A stretch of 55,851 bases of DNA, from NCBI GenBank assembly GCA_015061885.1, contig SUVS01000013.1:1-55851 (forward strand), written 5' to 3'. Source of the stretch: Lentisphaerota bacterium. Lineage in GTDB: Bacteria; Verrucomicrobiota; Lentisphaeria; Victivallales; Victivallaceae. The notes under the pieces were generated by a model, which was not told the origin of the DNA, made no database searches, and worked only from the letters and a program-made list of their open reading frames with translations. This document shows positions 1 to 9,700 of this stretch, in pieces. The translations under genes were made by a program, and so were the position numbers. Positions within the stretch are counted from its first letter, which is position 1. Each line of letters begins with the position of its first letter.

Positions 1-122
1 TTCGCCCGGCAAAAGGGGCGTTTCCGGCAGTTACCGCTACGGGTAGCTGCCGCAAACTACCTTTCACCGGACTGTGGTTCTGCTCTTTGCCTTTGTTTTG
101 AATGACTTTTGAAATCACCTCT
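1..122. repeat. Dispersed palindromic element, copy 1 (left end outside window)
   Basis: Right part of an element seen again near 16.9, 25.8 and 29.9 kb. It shares the tail TTTGTTTTGAATGACTTTT with the copies at 25.8 and 29.9 kb. Its central stem pairs GGCAGTTACC with GGTAGCTGCC around a short loop. The right arm ends GACTTTTGAAATCACCTCT; the matching left arm would lie before base 1. The element sits directly upstream of argG, so it may contain or affect the argG leader. Confidence 0.7.
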
Positions 123-174
123 ATTGAGATAATTTTCAACCTGAAAAAATGTTTTAACCACAGGAGAAAACATC

Positions 175-1377
175 ATGAAAGTTGTAGTCGCGTATTCCGG
201 CGGTCTTGATACCTCGGTGATCGTGAAGTGGGTCAAAGAAACCTATAATGCCGAAGTTATCTGCTATTGTGCAGATGTCGGTCAGCAGGAAGAACTTGAC
301 GGTCTTGAAGCCAAAGCTATCGCCACCGGAGCCAGCAAGTGCATCATCGATGACCTCAATGAAGAATTTGCCAAAGATTTCATCTTCCCGATGCTTCAGG
401 GCGAAGCTATTTACGAAAACAATTACCTTCTGGGTACCTCCATTGCCCGTCCGCTCATTGCCAAGCGTCTGGTCGAAGTAGCCAAGGCCGAAGGTGCCGA
501 CGCCATCTGCCACGGTGCTACCGGCAAAGGCAACGACCAGGTGCGTTTTGAACTCAATGCCAACGCCATTGATCCTTCGATCAAGATCATTGCCGCATGG
601 CGTGACCCCAACTGGCACTTCACCGGCCGTCTGGATATGATCGAATATGCCAAAAAGCACAACATTCCTGTGAGCGTTTCGGCCAAGAAACCTTACAGCA
701 TGGACCGCAACTTGCTGCACATCAGCTTTGAAGGCGGTATTCTGGAAGATCCCTGGGAAGAGTTCCCCGAAGAAATCGCTGTTATGACCGAGCCGCTTTC
801 CAAAGCCGCCGATACAGCTGATGATGTGGTCATTACCTTTGAAAAGGGTATTCCGGTCAAGATCGACGGTGTGGAATACACCCCCGCCAATATCATGCGT
901 AAACTCAACGAAATGGGTAAAAAACACGCTGTCGGCAGAGTCGATATCGTGGAAAACCGTTTTGTGGGTATGAAGAGCCGCGGTGTTTATGAAACTCCCG
1001 CCGGAACCATCCTTTCCAAAGCCCACCGCGGTTTGGAAGAAATCACGCTCGACCGCGAAGTCATGCATTTGCGTGACAGTTTGATCCCCCGTTATGCGGA
1101 TATGATCTACAACGGCTTCTGGTTTGCTCCCGAACGCGAACTTTTGCAGGTCATGATCACCGAAAGCCAGAAGTATGTTTCCGGAGATGTCCGGGTCAAG
1201 CTCTTCAAGGGCAACTGCTATGTGACCGGCCGCCGCAGTGAATTCAGTCTTTATGATGACAATATCGCCAGCTTTGAAGGTGCTGACAATTACGATCATA
1301 AAGATGCCGCCGGTTTCATCCGGCTCAACGCACTGCGTCTGCGGGTGCGTGCCATGAGCAAACAGCGTAAATACTGA
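175..1377 (+). CDS. argG: Argininosuccinate synthase
   Basis: This enzyme joins citrulline and aspartate using ATP to give argininosuccinate, the penultimate step of arginine synthesis, in the cytoplasm. At 400 aa it has the normal family length. The N-type ATP pyrophosphatase loop SGGLDTS lies at residues 8-14 and the conserved GATGKGNDQ segment at 114-122. The ATG is preceded by CAGGAG at good spacing. No other arginine gene is adjacent; the gene stands alone between a palindromic repeat and a strong terminator at 1420-1466. The family assignment is secure from full-length similarity of motifs. Confidence 0.97.
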   Translation: MKVVVAYSGGLDTSVIVKWVKETYNAEVICYCADVGQQEELDGLEAKAIATGASKCIIDDLNEEFAKDFIFPMLQGEAIYENNYLLGTSIARPLIAKRLVEVAKAEGADAICHGATGKGNDQVRFELNANAIDPSIKIIAAWRDPNWHFTGRLDMIEYAKKHNIPVSVSAKKPYSMDRNLLHISFEGGILEDPWEEFPEEIAVMTEPLSKAADTADDVVITFEKGIPVKIDGVEYTPANIMRKLNEMGKKHAVGRVDIVENRFVGMKSRGVYETPAGTILSKAHRGLEEITLDREVMHLRDSLIPRYADMIYNGFWFAPERELLQVMITESQKYVSGDVRVKLFKGNCYVTGRRSEFSLYDDNIASFEGADNYDHKDAAGFIRLNALRLRVRAMSKQRKY

Positions 1378-1419
1378 AATTTCAGCGGCAGCAACCGCTT
1401 GAATTGAAGAACTTTTATA

Positions 1420-1466
1420 CGGAGATCACGGTCGGTTTTACTATAGATCGTGAATCTCCGTTTTTT
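1420..1466 (+). terminator. Rho-independent terminator of argG
   Basis: CGGAGATCACG pairs with CGTGAATCTCCG (one bulged base), followed by TTTTTT. It lies 43 nt after the argG stop and just ahead of the next gene. Confidence 0.8.
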
Positions 1467-1489
1467 AAGCTGAAAAAGGTTGCTGTTTT

Positions 1490-1945
1490 ATGAGAAGAAA
1501 GTTCAGGCTGTTTGCTGTGTCGTTGCTGCCGCTGGTGCTGGCAGCTTGTGTAAATGTGGAATATCAGGGCAGAAGTTTTGCTCCGACAAGTTCTTTGCAG
1601 ATATTGCAGAACAATAAAGAATATCGGAACTTTGAGCTTATCGGTCTGGGACACGCTTCCGGCGAATATTCCGGAACCGGCAATGCGGAGTTGAAAAATA
1701 AACTCTATAAGCTCGGTTTGAGTCACGGTGCGGAGGCTATGAAAATAGCCGGTGTCCGGCTGGTTCCGGAAGGTCATGTGGTAAATATGGCAGAATACAA
1801 CTTTATTGAAGCCACTGACGATCCCGATCAAACCTGGACTGAAACTGATATGCAGGAAGTTATCTCCGGCGACCCCAATGCCGGTTACACCCGGTACAGG
1901 CGTATAATGTACGCAGAGTATTACCGGAAAAAAACTGAAAAATAG
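1490..1945 (+). CDS. Small lipoprotein, unknown function
   Basis: A 151-aa protein with a positively charged start, a hydrophobic stretch and a lipobox LAAC with Cys at residue 20, so it is probably a lipid-anchored envelope protein. The mature part is polar and mentions no recognisable catalytic motif; it contains a SHGAEAMKIAG stretch resembling small heavy-metal-binding-like or YbjQ-type folds only loosely. It is followed after 4 nt by an amidohydrolase gene, so the two may be cotranscribed with the alpha/beta hydrolase after that. I do not recognise the family. Confidence 0.75.
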   Translation: MRRKFRLFAVSLLPLVLAACVNVEYQGRSFAPTSSLQILQNNKEYRNFELIGLGHASGEYSGTGNAELKNKLYKLGLSHGAEAMKIAGVRLVPEGHVVNMAEYNFIEATDDPDQTWTETDMQEVISGDPNAGYTRYRRIMYAEYYRKKTEK

Positions 1946-1949
1946 TTTT

Positions 1950-2753
1950 ATGATAATAGATTTTCACACCCATTTTTATCCCGAAAAAATCGTGGAGCGG
2001 GCCATGGCGACCGCCAGAGAAAAAGCGAATCTGGAACCGGCTCTGAACGGAACCAGAGCAGATTTGATCCGCTCAATGCAGATTGCCGGGATCGATTATT
2101 CTGTGGGCTTGCCATTGGTAACTCAAGTTCAGCCGGGCAGGGGGATAAGCCTGAACCGCTGGGCAAAAGAAAACAGTGTTGATCCGATAATTATGCTCGG
2201 CTCGGTGCATCCGGAAGATGAAGAATTTGTTCAAACGCTGGAATTTGTCAAAGAGCAGAATTTCCCCGGCGTAAAGGTGCATCCGGAATATCAGGCGTTC
2301 AGATTTGATGATCTTGAACTGGATAAAGTCTGGCAGATGGTTGCTGATCTGGATCTTTTTCTGCTGACCCACGCGGGCGAAGATGCCGGATTTGAGCCGC
2401 CGTTTCACAGCGATCCGGCAAGTCTGCGGCAGATGCACGACCGTATTCCGGAACTCAAACTGGTATGTGCCCACGGCGGTTCGTGGAAGATGTGGAACGA
2501 GGTGAAAACATATCTTGCCGGAGAGAAAAATATCTATTTTGACCTTTCGTTTGTCGGCGAGTGTATGCCTTTGAGTGAATACCGCGATCTGGTGAAAACT
2601 CTGGGGGTGGAAAATTGTCTGTTCGGTACCGACAGTCCGTGGTGCGATCAGGCAAAAGCTCTGGAGCTGCTGCACGACCTGGAGCTGGGCCGTTATGCCG
2701 AAGAAATGATTCTTGCGGGAAATGCCGTAAAACTTTTAAAAATACAGGGATAA
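1950..2753 (+). CDS. Amidohydrolase family 2 (ACMSD/TIM-barrel) protein
   Basis: A 267-aa metal-dependent hydrolase of the amidohydrolase-2 type. The metal-binding HTH motif is at residues 6-8, an internal HPE follows VKV near residue 110, and the C-terminal FGTDSPW motif supplies the conserved Asp (residue 228). Family members hydrolyse or decarboxylate small aromatic or cyclic substrates; the substrate here cannot be told. It begins 4 nt after the lipoprotein stop and ends 4 nt before an alpha/beta hydrolase gene, so the three form a likely operon. Confidence 0.88.
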   Translation: MIIDFHTHFYPEKIVERAMATAREKANLEPALNGTRADLIRSMQIAGIDYSVGLPLVTQVQPGRGISLNRWAKENSVDPIIMLGSVHPEDEEFVQTLEFVKEQNFPGVKVHPEYQAFRFDDLELDKVWQMVADLDLFLLTHAGEDAGFEPPFHSDPASLRQMHDRIPELKLVCAHGGSWKMWNEVKTYLAGEKNIYFDLSFVGECMPLSEYRDLVKTLGVENCLFGTDSPWCDQAKALELLHDLELGRYAEEMILAGNAVKLLKIQG

Positions 2754-2757
2754 ATTT

Positions 2758-3471
2758 ATGCAATACAGTACATGGCACGGTTTTAAGCGTTGCGACTTTG
2801 ATTTTATGGGGCATGAAGCATTTATTGCCGAACCGGAAAAACCGTTGGCGGAGCGTAAATGGTCGTGGTGTATGGAGTGGCCCGAAGCCTTTGTGGAACG
2901 CTGTGGAGCATTGGATCTGCTGGCTCGCGGATATTATCATGTTCATGTAAGCATCAAAGGTACATGGGCTTCGCCGGAAGGCATGAAAATTTTGAATGAT
3001 TTTTATAAATTTCTGGTCGAAGAAAAAGGTTTTGCCCCTAAAACCGCCTTGATGGGATTGAGCCGGGGAGGACTTGCATCTTACCGTTTTGCCACGGAAT
3101 ACCCGGAACGGGTGGCGGTAATTTACGGCGATGCTCCGGTATGCGATCTGGCAAGTTATCCTGCTCATGTCCGCGATGAAGTTTTTGCCGCATACGGCTG
3201 CAAAACTGTGGAAGATATTGCCGCAACCGATTTGAATCCCATAAATCACCTTGACCGGATCGCCAGGTACAATATACCCATTATCCATGTGATCGGTCTG
3301 GCTGACGAAGTGGTGGTTCCCGCCGAGCATACTGATATACTCGAAAAGCGTTACCGCGAAATGGGCGGCCTTATAAAAGTCCTCAAACGCCCCTATATAG
3401 GGCACCACCCGCATGGGTATGACGACCCGGAACAGGTGGTGGACTTTATTTGCGAAAATTACGCTTTGTAA
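2758..3471 (+). CDS. Alpha/beta hydrolase (prolyl oligopeptidase/esterase-like)
   Basis: A 237-aa cytoplasmic hydrolase without signal peptide. The nucleophile elbow GLSRGG places Ser at residue 102; a later VIGLADEVV segment is where the acid residue of the triad normally sits, and HPHGY near residue 217-221 supplies the His. It could be a carbohydrate esterase or peptidase; substrate unknown. Its 3' end overlaps the 3' end of the convergent PHP gene by 13 bp, so no terminator separates the two. Confidence 0.85.
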   Translation: MQYSTWHGFKRCDFDFMGHEAFIAEPEKPLAERKWSWCMEWPEAFVERCGALDLLARGYYHVHVSIKGTWASPEGMKILNDFYKFLVEEKGFAPKTALMGLSRGGLASYRFATEYPERVAVIYGDAPVCDLASYPAHVRDEVFAAYGCKTVEDIAATDLNPINHLDRIARYNIPIIHVIGLADEVVVPAEHTDILEKRYREMGGLIKVLKRPYIGHHPHGYDDPEQVVDFICENYAL

Positions 3472-4364
3472 AGTTCGCAGTTTACTACCGGAGTCCAGGC
3501 GTACCGGCCTTTGGCATCCTTGATGCGGCAGCGGAAACGCCGCACATCCGGCAGGGTACGCACTCCGGCTTCTTTACGCAAACTGGTAACGAGTTTATAG
3601 TCGCCGTATTCGGGATAACCGGGCAGCGTTTCCCAATAGCCAAGACTTCTTTCGCCGATGAGGATGGCTTCTTCGACTTCAGTGAATTCTGCTTCAAAAA
3701 CATTATCTTTGAAACTCAAACGGGTGAATTCAGGGCCTTGTGTGGCGTAGAACTGACCGTTTTTAAGGGCTTTCATGATGCTTGCGGGGCTTTTGTCTTC
3801 GGCGGCGATCATCGTCCAGCCGCCGAAGAGTTCGGCTTTGGAGTGAGTATCGTCCACCGCCAGAGCCGGGTAATTTATGTTCATATCAGTAAGTTCGTTC
3901 CAGACGGATTCATTATTTTCTTTGCCATTGTAGCGGCAGCTGGAATTATATACTTCGATTCCGGCAAAACCTTTGATTTGAGCAATATCAGCGGAGGTTA
4001 TGCCGCACCATTCCGGATGGGCACAGTAGATGATTCCGCCGGCGGCATTGACCGCATCGACTGCTTCCTGGGCAGTGGCAAATTCGCCGGGGAAATCCTG
4101 CGGCACATTCAATGCCAGCAAATGCCAGGTGGTTTCCCGCGGGCCTTTGGGGTGCAGTTCTATGCCGGAAATCAGCGTCATGCCGCAGGCGTTATATTCC
4201 GCAATGGGATTGGTTTTCCGGTGGTCGGTAAATGCGAAAACATCAAACTTTTCATCGGCATACATCTTTATAAGATCGTTGGGCTCAAAAAGTCCGTCCG
4301 AAACCGTACAGTGATTGTGCAGAGCCGCTTTGAATACTGAAAGTTGTTTGCCGTAAAAATCCAT
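3459..4364 (-). CDS. PHP domain phosphoesterase
   Basis: A 301-aa protein of the polymerase-and-histidinol-phosphatase superfamily. The first metal motif HNH is at residues 16-18, with AFTDHR further on and CAHPEW in the middle, as in PHP hydrolases. These act on phosphoester substrates with two or three metal ions. GAGGTG stands before the ATG. It starts 10 nt after the stop of the DMT transporter on the same strand, so the two are probably cotranscribed, perhaps linking uptake or export of a metabolite with its hydrolysis (inference). Confidence 0.88.
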   Translation of the reverse strand: MDFYGKQLSVFKAALHNHCTVSDGLFEPNDLIKMYADEKFDVFAFTDHRKTNPIAEYNACGMTLISGIELHPKGPRETTWHLLALNVPQDFPGEFATAQEAVDAVNAAGGIIYCAHPEWCGITSADIAQIKGFAGIEVYNSSCRYNGKENNESVWNELTDMNINYPALAVDDTHSKAELFGGWTMIAAEDKSPASIMKALKNGQFYATQGPEFTRLSFKDNVFEAEFTEVEEAILIGERSLGYWETLPGYPEYGDYKLVTSLRKEAGVRTLPDVRRFRCRIKDAKGRYAWTPVVNCELYKA

Positions 4365-4374
4365 TGTTCACACC

Positions 4375-5238
4375 TCAAAATTTTATGGTTAAAAGCAATA
4401 TTGCCGCTACGCCGAGAATAAACGCCAGTGCTTTGGCTTTGGTCAAACGCTCCTTCAACAGCCAGATGCCCAACGCACCCGTTACCAGAAAGCTCATCTG
4501 GGCTATGGGCAGAACCACCGAAGCACTGCCGAGTTTGAGCATCAATGCCATGGTTATAACGATTCCCGTTACCAATGCTCCGGATAAGCCGCCGAGGAAA
4601 AAGAGATTTTTCCAATCCTCTCTGCTGTAAGGCATCAGATGGCGTTCCCGCCAGAAAGCATAAAGTACGCCGCCGAATATCCAGAACAGACTGTTGATGA
4701 CCACCACATATTTTTCGCTGGCTCCATGCAGAAAGCCATAGCGGTAACTCAACCCCATGCCCGCCCGGATGAGTGCGGCTCCGATCATGATGATAAAAGC
4801 CCAGCCGAATCTGCGTTTGGCATCGTTTTGATTACGGGGGATAAACGCCAGTACCGCCAGACATGCCGCCGCGATCCCGACATACTGAATTGCAGTAATG
4901 TTTTCGTTGAGGATCAATGCCGCACCTATTGTAACGGGTACTAAATTGAGCCGGTAGATCGTGGAACACACCCCGGCATCCAGCGAACGCATGGCGTCAA
5001 GCATCATAAGGTTGCCCGCCAGCGAGAAAAATCCGGAAATACAGCCCCAAACGAGCGTGGCTTTCCAGTCCGCAGGCGTTTGCCCCATAAGAGCCGGAAT
5101 CAGTGCCACCACCAGCCAGACCACTCCCACAACTGAAACAAAAAATCCGTTGCCCCGGTTTTTACCGGCAAAAAACTTGAACAGCAAATCATTGCACGCC
5201 GAAAAAAACATACAGGCAAACGCCCAGAATACAGCCAT
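4375..5238 (-). CDS. DMT-superfamily (EamA) transporter
   Basis: A 287-aa membrane protein with about ten hydrophobic segments arranged as two similar halves, as in EamA permeases that move sugars, amino acids or other metabolites. I place the start at the ATG at 5238 rather than the TTG at 5247, because AAGGG lies about ten bases before the ATG but is almost touching the TTG. A hairpin plus U-run stands between its only good promoter and the start codon (see 5259-5295), pointing to attenuation. First gene of a pair with the PHP phosphoesterase. Confidence 0.87.
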   Translation of the reverse strand: MAVFWAFACMFFSACNDLLFKFFAGKNRGNGFFVSVVGVVWLVVALIPALMGQTPADWKATLVWGCISGFFSLAGNLMMLDAMRSLDAGVCSTIYRLNLVPVTIGAALILNENITAIQYVGIAAACLAVLAFIPRNQNDAKRRFGWAFIIMIGAALIRAGMGLSYRYGFLHGASEKYVVVINSLFWIFGGVLYAFWRERHLMPYSREDWKNLFFLGGLSGALVTGIVITMALMLKLGSASVVLPIAQMSFLVTGALGIWLLKERLTKAKALAFILGVAAILLLTIKF

Positions 5239-5258
5239 AAAATCCAATCCCTTCTTGT

Positions 5259-5295
5259 AAAAAAAACAGCTTGGTAATTAATATAAACCAAGCTG
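5259..5295 (-). terminator. Terminator-like hairpin in the leader of the DMT gene (possible attenuator)
   Basis: Read on the minus strand, CAGCTTGGT and ACCAAGCTG pair around an 11-nt loop and are followed at once by eight T. Only about 20 nt separate this from the ATG at 5238. It could be the distal terminator of the esterase operon upstream, but the promoter at 5372-5400 lies on its far side, so transcription of the DMT gene would have to read through it. Confidence 0.65.
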
Positions 5296-5371
5296 AAGTT
5301 TTTTCAACATTCTATTTGCTGTTTTTTACCTGAAAAGCTCCAGCATAAATAAATTTGAATTTCTACTGAAT

Positions 5372-5400
5372 AGTATAATTCATTTTTTTGCCCAAGTAAA
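5372..5400 (-). promoter_or_regulatory. Putative sigma-70-type promoter for the DMT-PHP operon
   Basis: Minus strand: TTTACT, 17-nt spacer, TATACT. The predicted start would give a leader of about 130 nt containing the hairpin at 5259-5295. The surrounding 5300-5500 is very AT-rich and has no gene. Confidence 0.5.
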
Positions 5401-5503
5401 TAGGAAAAAATATTATTTTTTTAACTTTTTTATTTTGAGCGAAAGTTTTTTCAGCTATTGAAATCATTTGGGGAACGGGGAACATAACAGAACGTTTTCA
5501 CGG

Positions 5504-5541
5504 ATACAGCCTTGCAAAACGCTTGTTTTGCAAGGCTGTAT
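5504..5541. other. Perfect 17-bp hairpin downstream of the SGNH esterase
   Basis: ATACAGCCTTGCAAAAC and its exact complement are separated by only GCTT. It lies about 75 nt past the stop of the esterase gene. There is no T-run on the minus strand, so it is not a standard terminator; it may protect the mRNA 3' end. The rest of 5239-5616 holds no gene. Confidence 0.6.
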
Positions 5542-5616
5542 TGACCAACGGTAAGCTGCAGTTTGCCGTTTTTGACAAATCATAACTTGTGTGGTGAAGA
5601 TAAAATAATTTTTTCC

Positions 5617-6786
5617 TTACTTAAAAAGCTCAAACAAGGTTTGGGCAAAAAACTTGTGGCCTTCGGCGTTGGGGTGGATCCCGTCACGGAGATATTTTGC
5701 CTTGTATTGTTCCGGGCCGAGTGCTTCTATGCGTTTATCCAAATCTATTGTTGCCAGCGAATACTGTTTTGCCAGTTTCCGGCAGACTTCCGCCATATCC
5801 TGCTGGGTGGTGAAACGCGGCACACCGGGTACTGTCGGCAGTAAAACAATGGCACTTTGGCTACCGGTCTTTTGTGCAATGCGTTGGATCAAAAGCTCAA
5901 TATGCGACGCATAAATCCCGGTGTTTTGCCCACTGGTGCGACTGTTGTACCCGATCAGCACAAAAATTGCATCCGGTGTGCCCGCCGCCAGATCACGGTC
6001 AAGATAACTCAAAACTTCGTAGGTGTGAAATCCGCCGACTGCTCCGGTTCGCCAGGTTATATTTTTATTGTTGAATTTCTTTTGCAACATTCCGGTAAGT
6101 TGTGCGGCGTAACATTCACTTGCGGATTTCTGCAAACCGGTTCCGGCTGTGATACTGTCGCCCAGAAACAGAAGCGATACAGCTTTACCTGCCTTCATTT
6201 TTTCAAGCACACTGCTCAACGGAGCTGTATTGACTTTTTTACCGGTTGCCGGAAATACCTTATCGGTCAGATGCAAGTCTTTTATCAAATAGGAATAAGC
6301 CTGCCGTTTTTTATTGCCCGGCCCGATGGAACGGTTGTCGCCGATGGCGATTTCGTAGAATTTATTTCCGGCAACGGCACTTTCCGGTACGGCACTGAAA
6401 TCGGAGAATGGAGCCATATCTTTGAAGGCTACACGGTATTCCACCCATTGAGTGTTTTTGGTCGGAAAGGTGGTACGCAAGCCGAATATCTGCGTGCCGG
6501 AAATGGTCAGATTACCGTAGTTATCCGAACCATCGCCTTTTACTTTGAAAGTTATTCCGGTAAATTTTTTATTGAATTGAGCTTGAGGCAGAGTGAACTG
6601 TGTTTTGACCAGGCACGGTTCAAAAAATCGTACACATTTTTCTTTGCCGTCAAACTTGTAGCTTATTGTTTTACTTTTAGTTGCCGATTTCCACGGCTTT
6701 TGCGAATAAAACAGATCCAGCTTGTATTCGTCTGCTCCGGCAAGAGCGGTGAATACGGCAAATGCGGCCAATACTGTGTATTTCAT
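5617..6786 (-). CDS. Secreted SGNH/GDSL esterase
   Basis: A 389-aa exported protein: residues 1-18 form a signal peptide (hydrophobic, ending ALAGA). Residues 20-180 look like an N-terminal beta-sandwich or binding domain; from about 200 on it is an SGNH hydrolase with the block I Ser in FLGDSIT (Ser211), a GGFHTYE block II, VLIGYNS in block III position and the block V Asp-His pair in DGIHP (Asp368, His371). Such enzymes remove acetyl or acyl groups from polysaccharides. It begins 4 nt after the GH20-like gene, so it probably deacylates the same glycan that enzyme attacks (inference). Confidence 0.9.
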   Translation of the reverse strand: MKYTVLAAFAVFTALAGADEYKLDLFYSQKPWKSATKSKTISYKFDGKEKCVRFFEPCLVKTQFTLPQAQFNKKFTGITFKVKGDGSDNYGNLTISGTQIFGLRTTFPTKNTQWVEYRVAFKDMAPFSDFSAVPESAVAGNKFYEIAIGDNRSIGPGNKKRQAYSYLIKDLHLTDKVFPATGKKVNTAPLSSVLEKMKAGKAVSLLFLGDSITAGTGLQKSASECYAAQLTGMLQKKFNNKNITWRTGAVGGFHTYEVLSYLDRDLAAGTPDAIFVLIGYNSRTSGQNTGIYASHIELLIQRIAQKTGSQSAIVLLPTVPGVPRFTTQQDMAEVCRKLAKQYSLATIDLDKRIEALGPEQYKAKYLRDGIHPNAEGHKFFAQTLFELFK

Positions 6787-6790
6787 AAAT

Positions 6791-9700
6791 TTACTCCTCG
6801 TTTTTTACATTGCGTTTAGATATTGCAAAGGTCAGTGCCTTGAATTTCAGCGGGTTGTCATGGGCGATCACCAGCGATTTGACGATTTTTTCCGGATGGG
6901 GATTCACCCATTCGTACTGATAAAGGAATACCGGGCGTTTCTGCTGATCGTACATTATATGCATGTATCGCGTATCTGTGGCAGTTCCGCTGGCCGGTTG
7001 AACCTGAAACCAGTCGATCTGGGCACCCAGCCGGATGGGAATTTCGGCAATGCTGTTGTCGCTGTAAATAACTTTGTAATTGCCTATGGGGTAACCGCGA
7101 TGCCAGACATTTTTTACACTGTTGCCGGGTACTGGTTTACGGCTTTTACGGTAAGAAGCCGTTTCAAACGCACTGTGCAGGAATATCAGCGATGAACACT
7201 TGCTGTTGACCGGTATATTGATTGCTTTCATGCCGGGAGCAGTCAGAAGAGCATCTGCCGTGGGGTTCATTTTTATATTGCCGTATTGCGAATGTTTTTC
7301 CATTACCAGATTTCCGGTTGCCGCCGGATAATTTTCCGGCAGAAGTCTGTGCAGTTCGCGGTCGATATTCTTCAGATATTTTTCCGGTAAAACCAGCGGT
7401 ATAGTTTCGCACGAAGCCGCCGGATTGGCACTTTCGGCAAAAAGCGACTGCACTCCAGCCAATCTGCCGCTGGCAAGACCGTGCGGAGCATCCAGATCGT
7501 TACGGGTAAATATATTCCAGCCGACATCACCGGAAATGAACCACTTGTAAAGGCGTTTGTACGCTCCGGGAAAACGCCACGCCAATTCTGTACCGAAGAG
7601 ATAAAGCGAACTGCCGTAGCCGGAATAGAGTTTTGCCGTGCCATAAGGTATATCTTCGCCGGTGCCGACAAACCACAGCTCAAAGCCTTTCTGTTTCAGC
7701 GTTTTTTCGTTGGGTGAGATACTCCATACCATGACCGCAATATCTTCAGGCAGTTTGTCGGCATTGCGGTAAATATCAAAATTTCTGCCGTTTTTATCCG
7801 GTATAAGCATATCATGGCAGATCACCATTCGTACATTGCGTTCTTTGAGAAATTTGTGCAAAGTAAAATGAAAATCCAGAAAATTCTGCGAATAACGCTT
7901 TGCATCTTCCGGTGGCGTTACTCCGGGTTTGCGTTTTTTGAAATACCACTCATCACTGCCCGGGGTAAACATTTTGCAGCCGGTGGCATCGAGCAATTCC
8001 TGCACACAGGCTAAATAAGTTTTCATGTATTCCGGATGCTTGACATTGGCGGTCGCTTTCCAGTCGCCCTCGCGGAATTCCGGAAAAATGTCGATCAAAG
8101 CATCATGACTGCCGCCGGGGAATTTGGGCATGATCTCAATAAAATGGTCTTCGCAGAAACGGCTGATCGCCCTGACATCTTTCATGGTAAGATAACGCTT
8201 GTGTTTGAACTTCTTAAACCGGTCATGGCTTTCAAACATCAAACTTTTGTCGATCCGCAACATCAGCGTATTAAGCTTGTTGGCAGCGGCAAAACGCTCA
8301 ATAAAACTGCAGATATATTTTACATCGGTACCCTCGGCGACTTCTGCACCTCCGGGAACACTGCGTGGATGCCACAGATAGGCTATGCGTCTTTCAAGGT
8401 CGGGGTAATCGGTGATTTCGCAGCACCGGACAGGACTGTTGAGGGTTCTTTTCATCGGCATTTTTATCATCTGCACAAAAGTCTGTATGCCATAGTAAAG
8501 TCCCGGCTCATCTTTACCGGTTATGATTACTTTTTGAGGCGTTACAGTAAGTTTGTATCCTTGAGCTTTGACCTTCAACTCCGGATCGACCTGAAGCTGT
8601 ATATCAGCATTGCCGCCGCGTTTGACTGCGGCAGAGGCTCCGGCAAAATCCGCAAGATATTTTCGCAGGATATTTGCACTTTTTTCCGTCCGGAGTGTCG
8701 CGTTTGCGGCAATAGAAATGTTTTTAACTTTTCCGGCATTGAAAACACCTTTGGCGGGAATGAATTTTTTGACCTGCGGCTGAAAATCCCCCGCTCCGAA
8801 ACGGTATGCCACCGGCCGCTGATTTACCGCCTGCGTGCTGCTGACCAACAAATCATTGCGGGCATTTTTCAATATCGCAAACACCCGGTAGATGCCGTCC
8901 ACATCGGGCACATTCAATACTGTCGGGTTTATGATTTCTTCCGGTCGGGTTATCTTTATTTTTCCGTAATTGATTTCCACTTTGCGTTTATCGGGAGTAC
9001 TGAAAATAAAACTCAAGCGGTATTGACCGGGTTTTACACCATTTATCTTGAGTTTGACCGCCGCTTTGGCACTGCCGCCGTTGCCGGCAAATTCAATTTG
9101 TTCAATGGCGATTCTGCCGTTGCCGAAAGCGTTGTGATTGAAGACGACCGGAGTGAATGAAGCTATATCAAAATTCCGGTTCATACTGCTGATGCCCAGT
9201 ACACGGCTGACCCCGTCGATCTGTTGAGCCAACTGCATTAAAGTAAAAGTGCTTTTGCCGGGAGTTAAAAGAAATTCTTCCATCGGAAATGTCAAATTTA
9301 TATCCAGAACGCCGTCTTTGAACGATATTTTTTTGCTGAATTTGAAATCATGTTCCAACTGATTGCGAACCATCACTGCCACCGGGTCAAATCCGTGCCG
9401 TTCATCGCGGACAGTTCCCAGAGCATTAATACAGAAGTGATCGTAGGTGCTGTTATCCAGCAAACTGGAAAAAAATATTTCCAGCGAGTCATCCTGATAT
9501 ACGCGGTCATCATGCCGTTTTTCATTGGCAAGCGGCTTTTTACTGAACTTTGCTTGCGAATGTATATAGAGATTTTTCCGGTCAAATGAAACTTTTATTT
9601 TCTGAATGTTACCGGTTTCCTGCCGCAGTTCCGGCCGTTTGTAGAAGGTATCAAATACAGTACCACCCGGCAGTATCTCCACCGTTTGCGGCATGGCTGT

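Noticed and set aside
8036..9160. 374-aa ORF on the + strand
   Set aside because: It lies antisense within the GH20-like gene, which has signal peptide, domains and catalytic motif; the antisense ORF has no SD and no recognisable domain.
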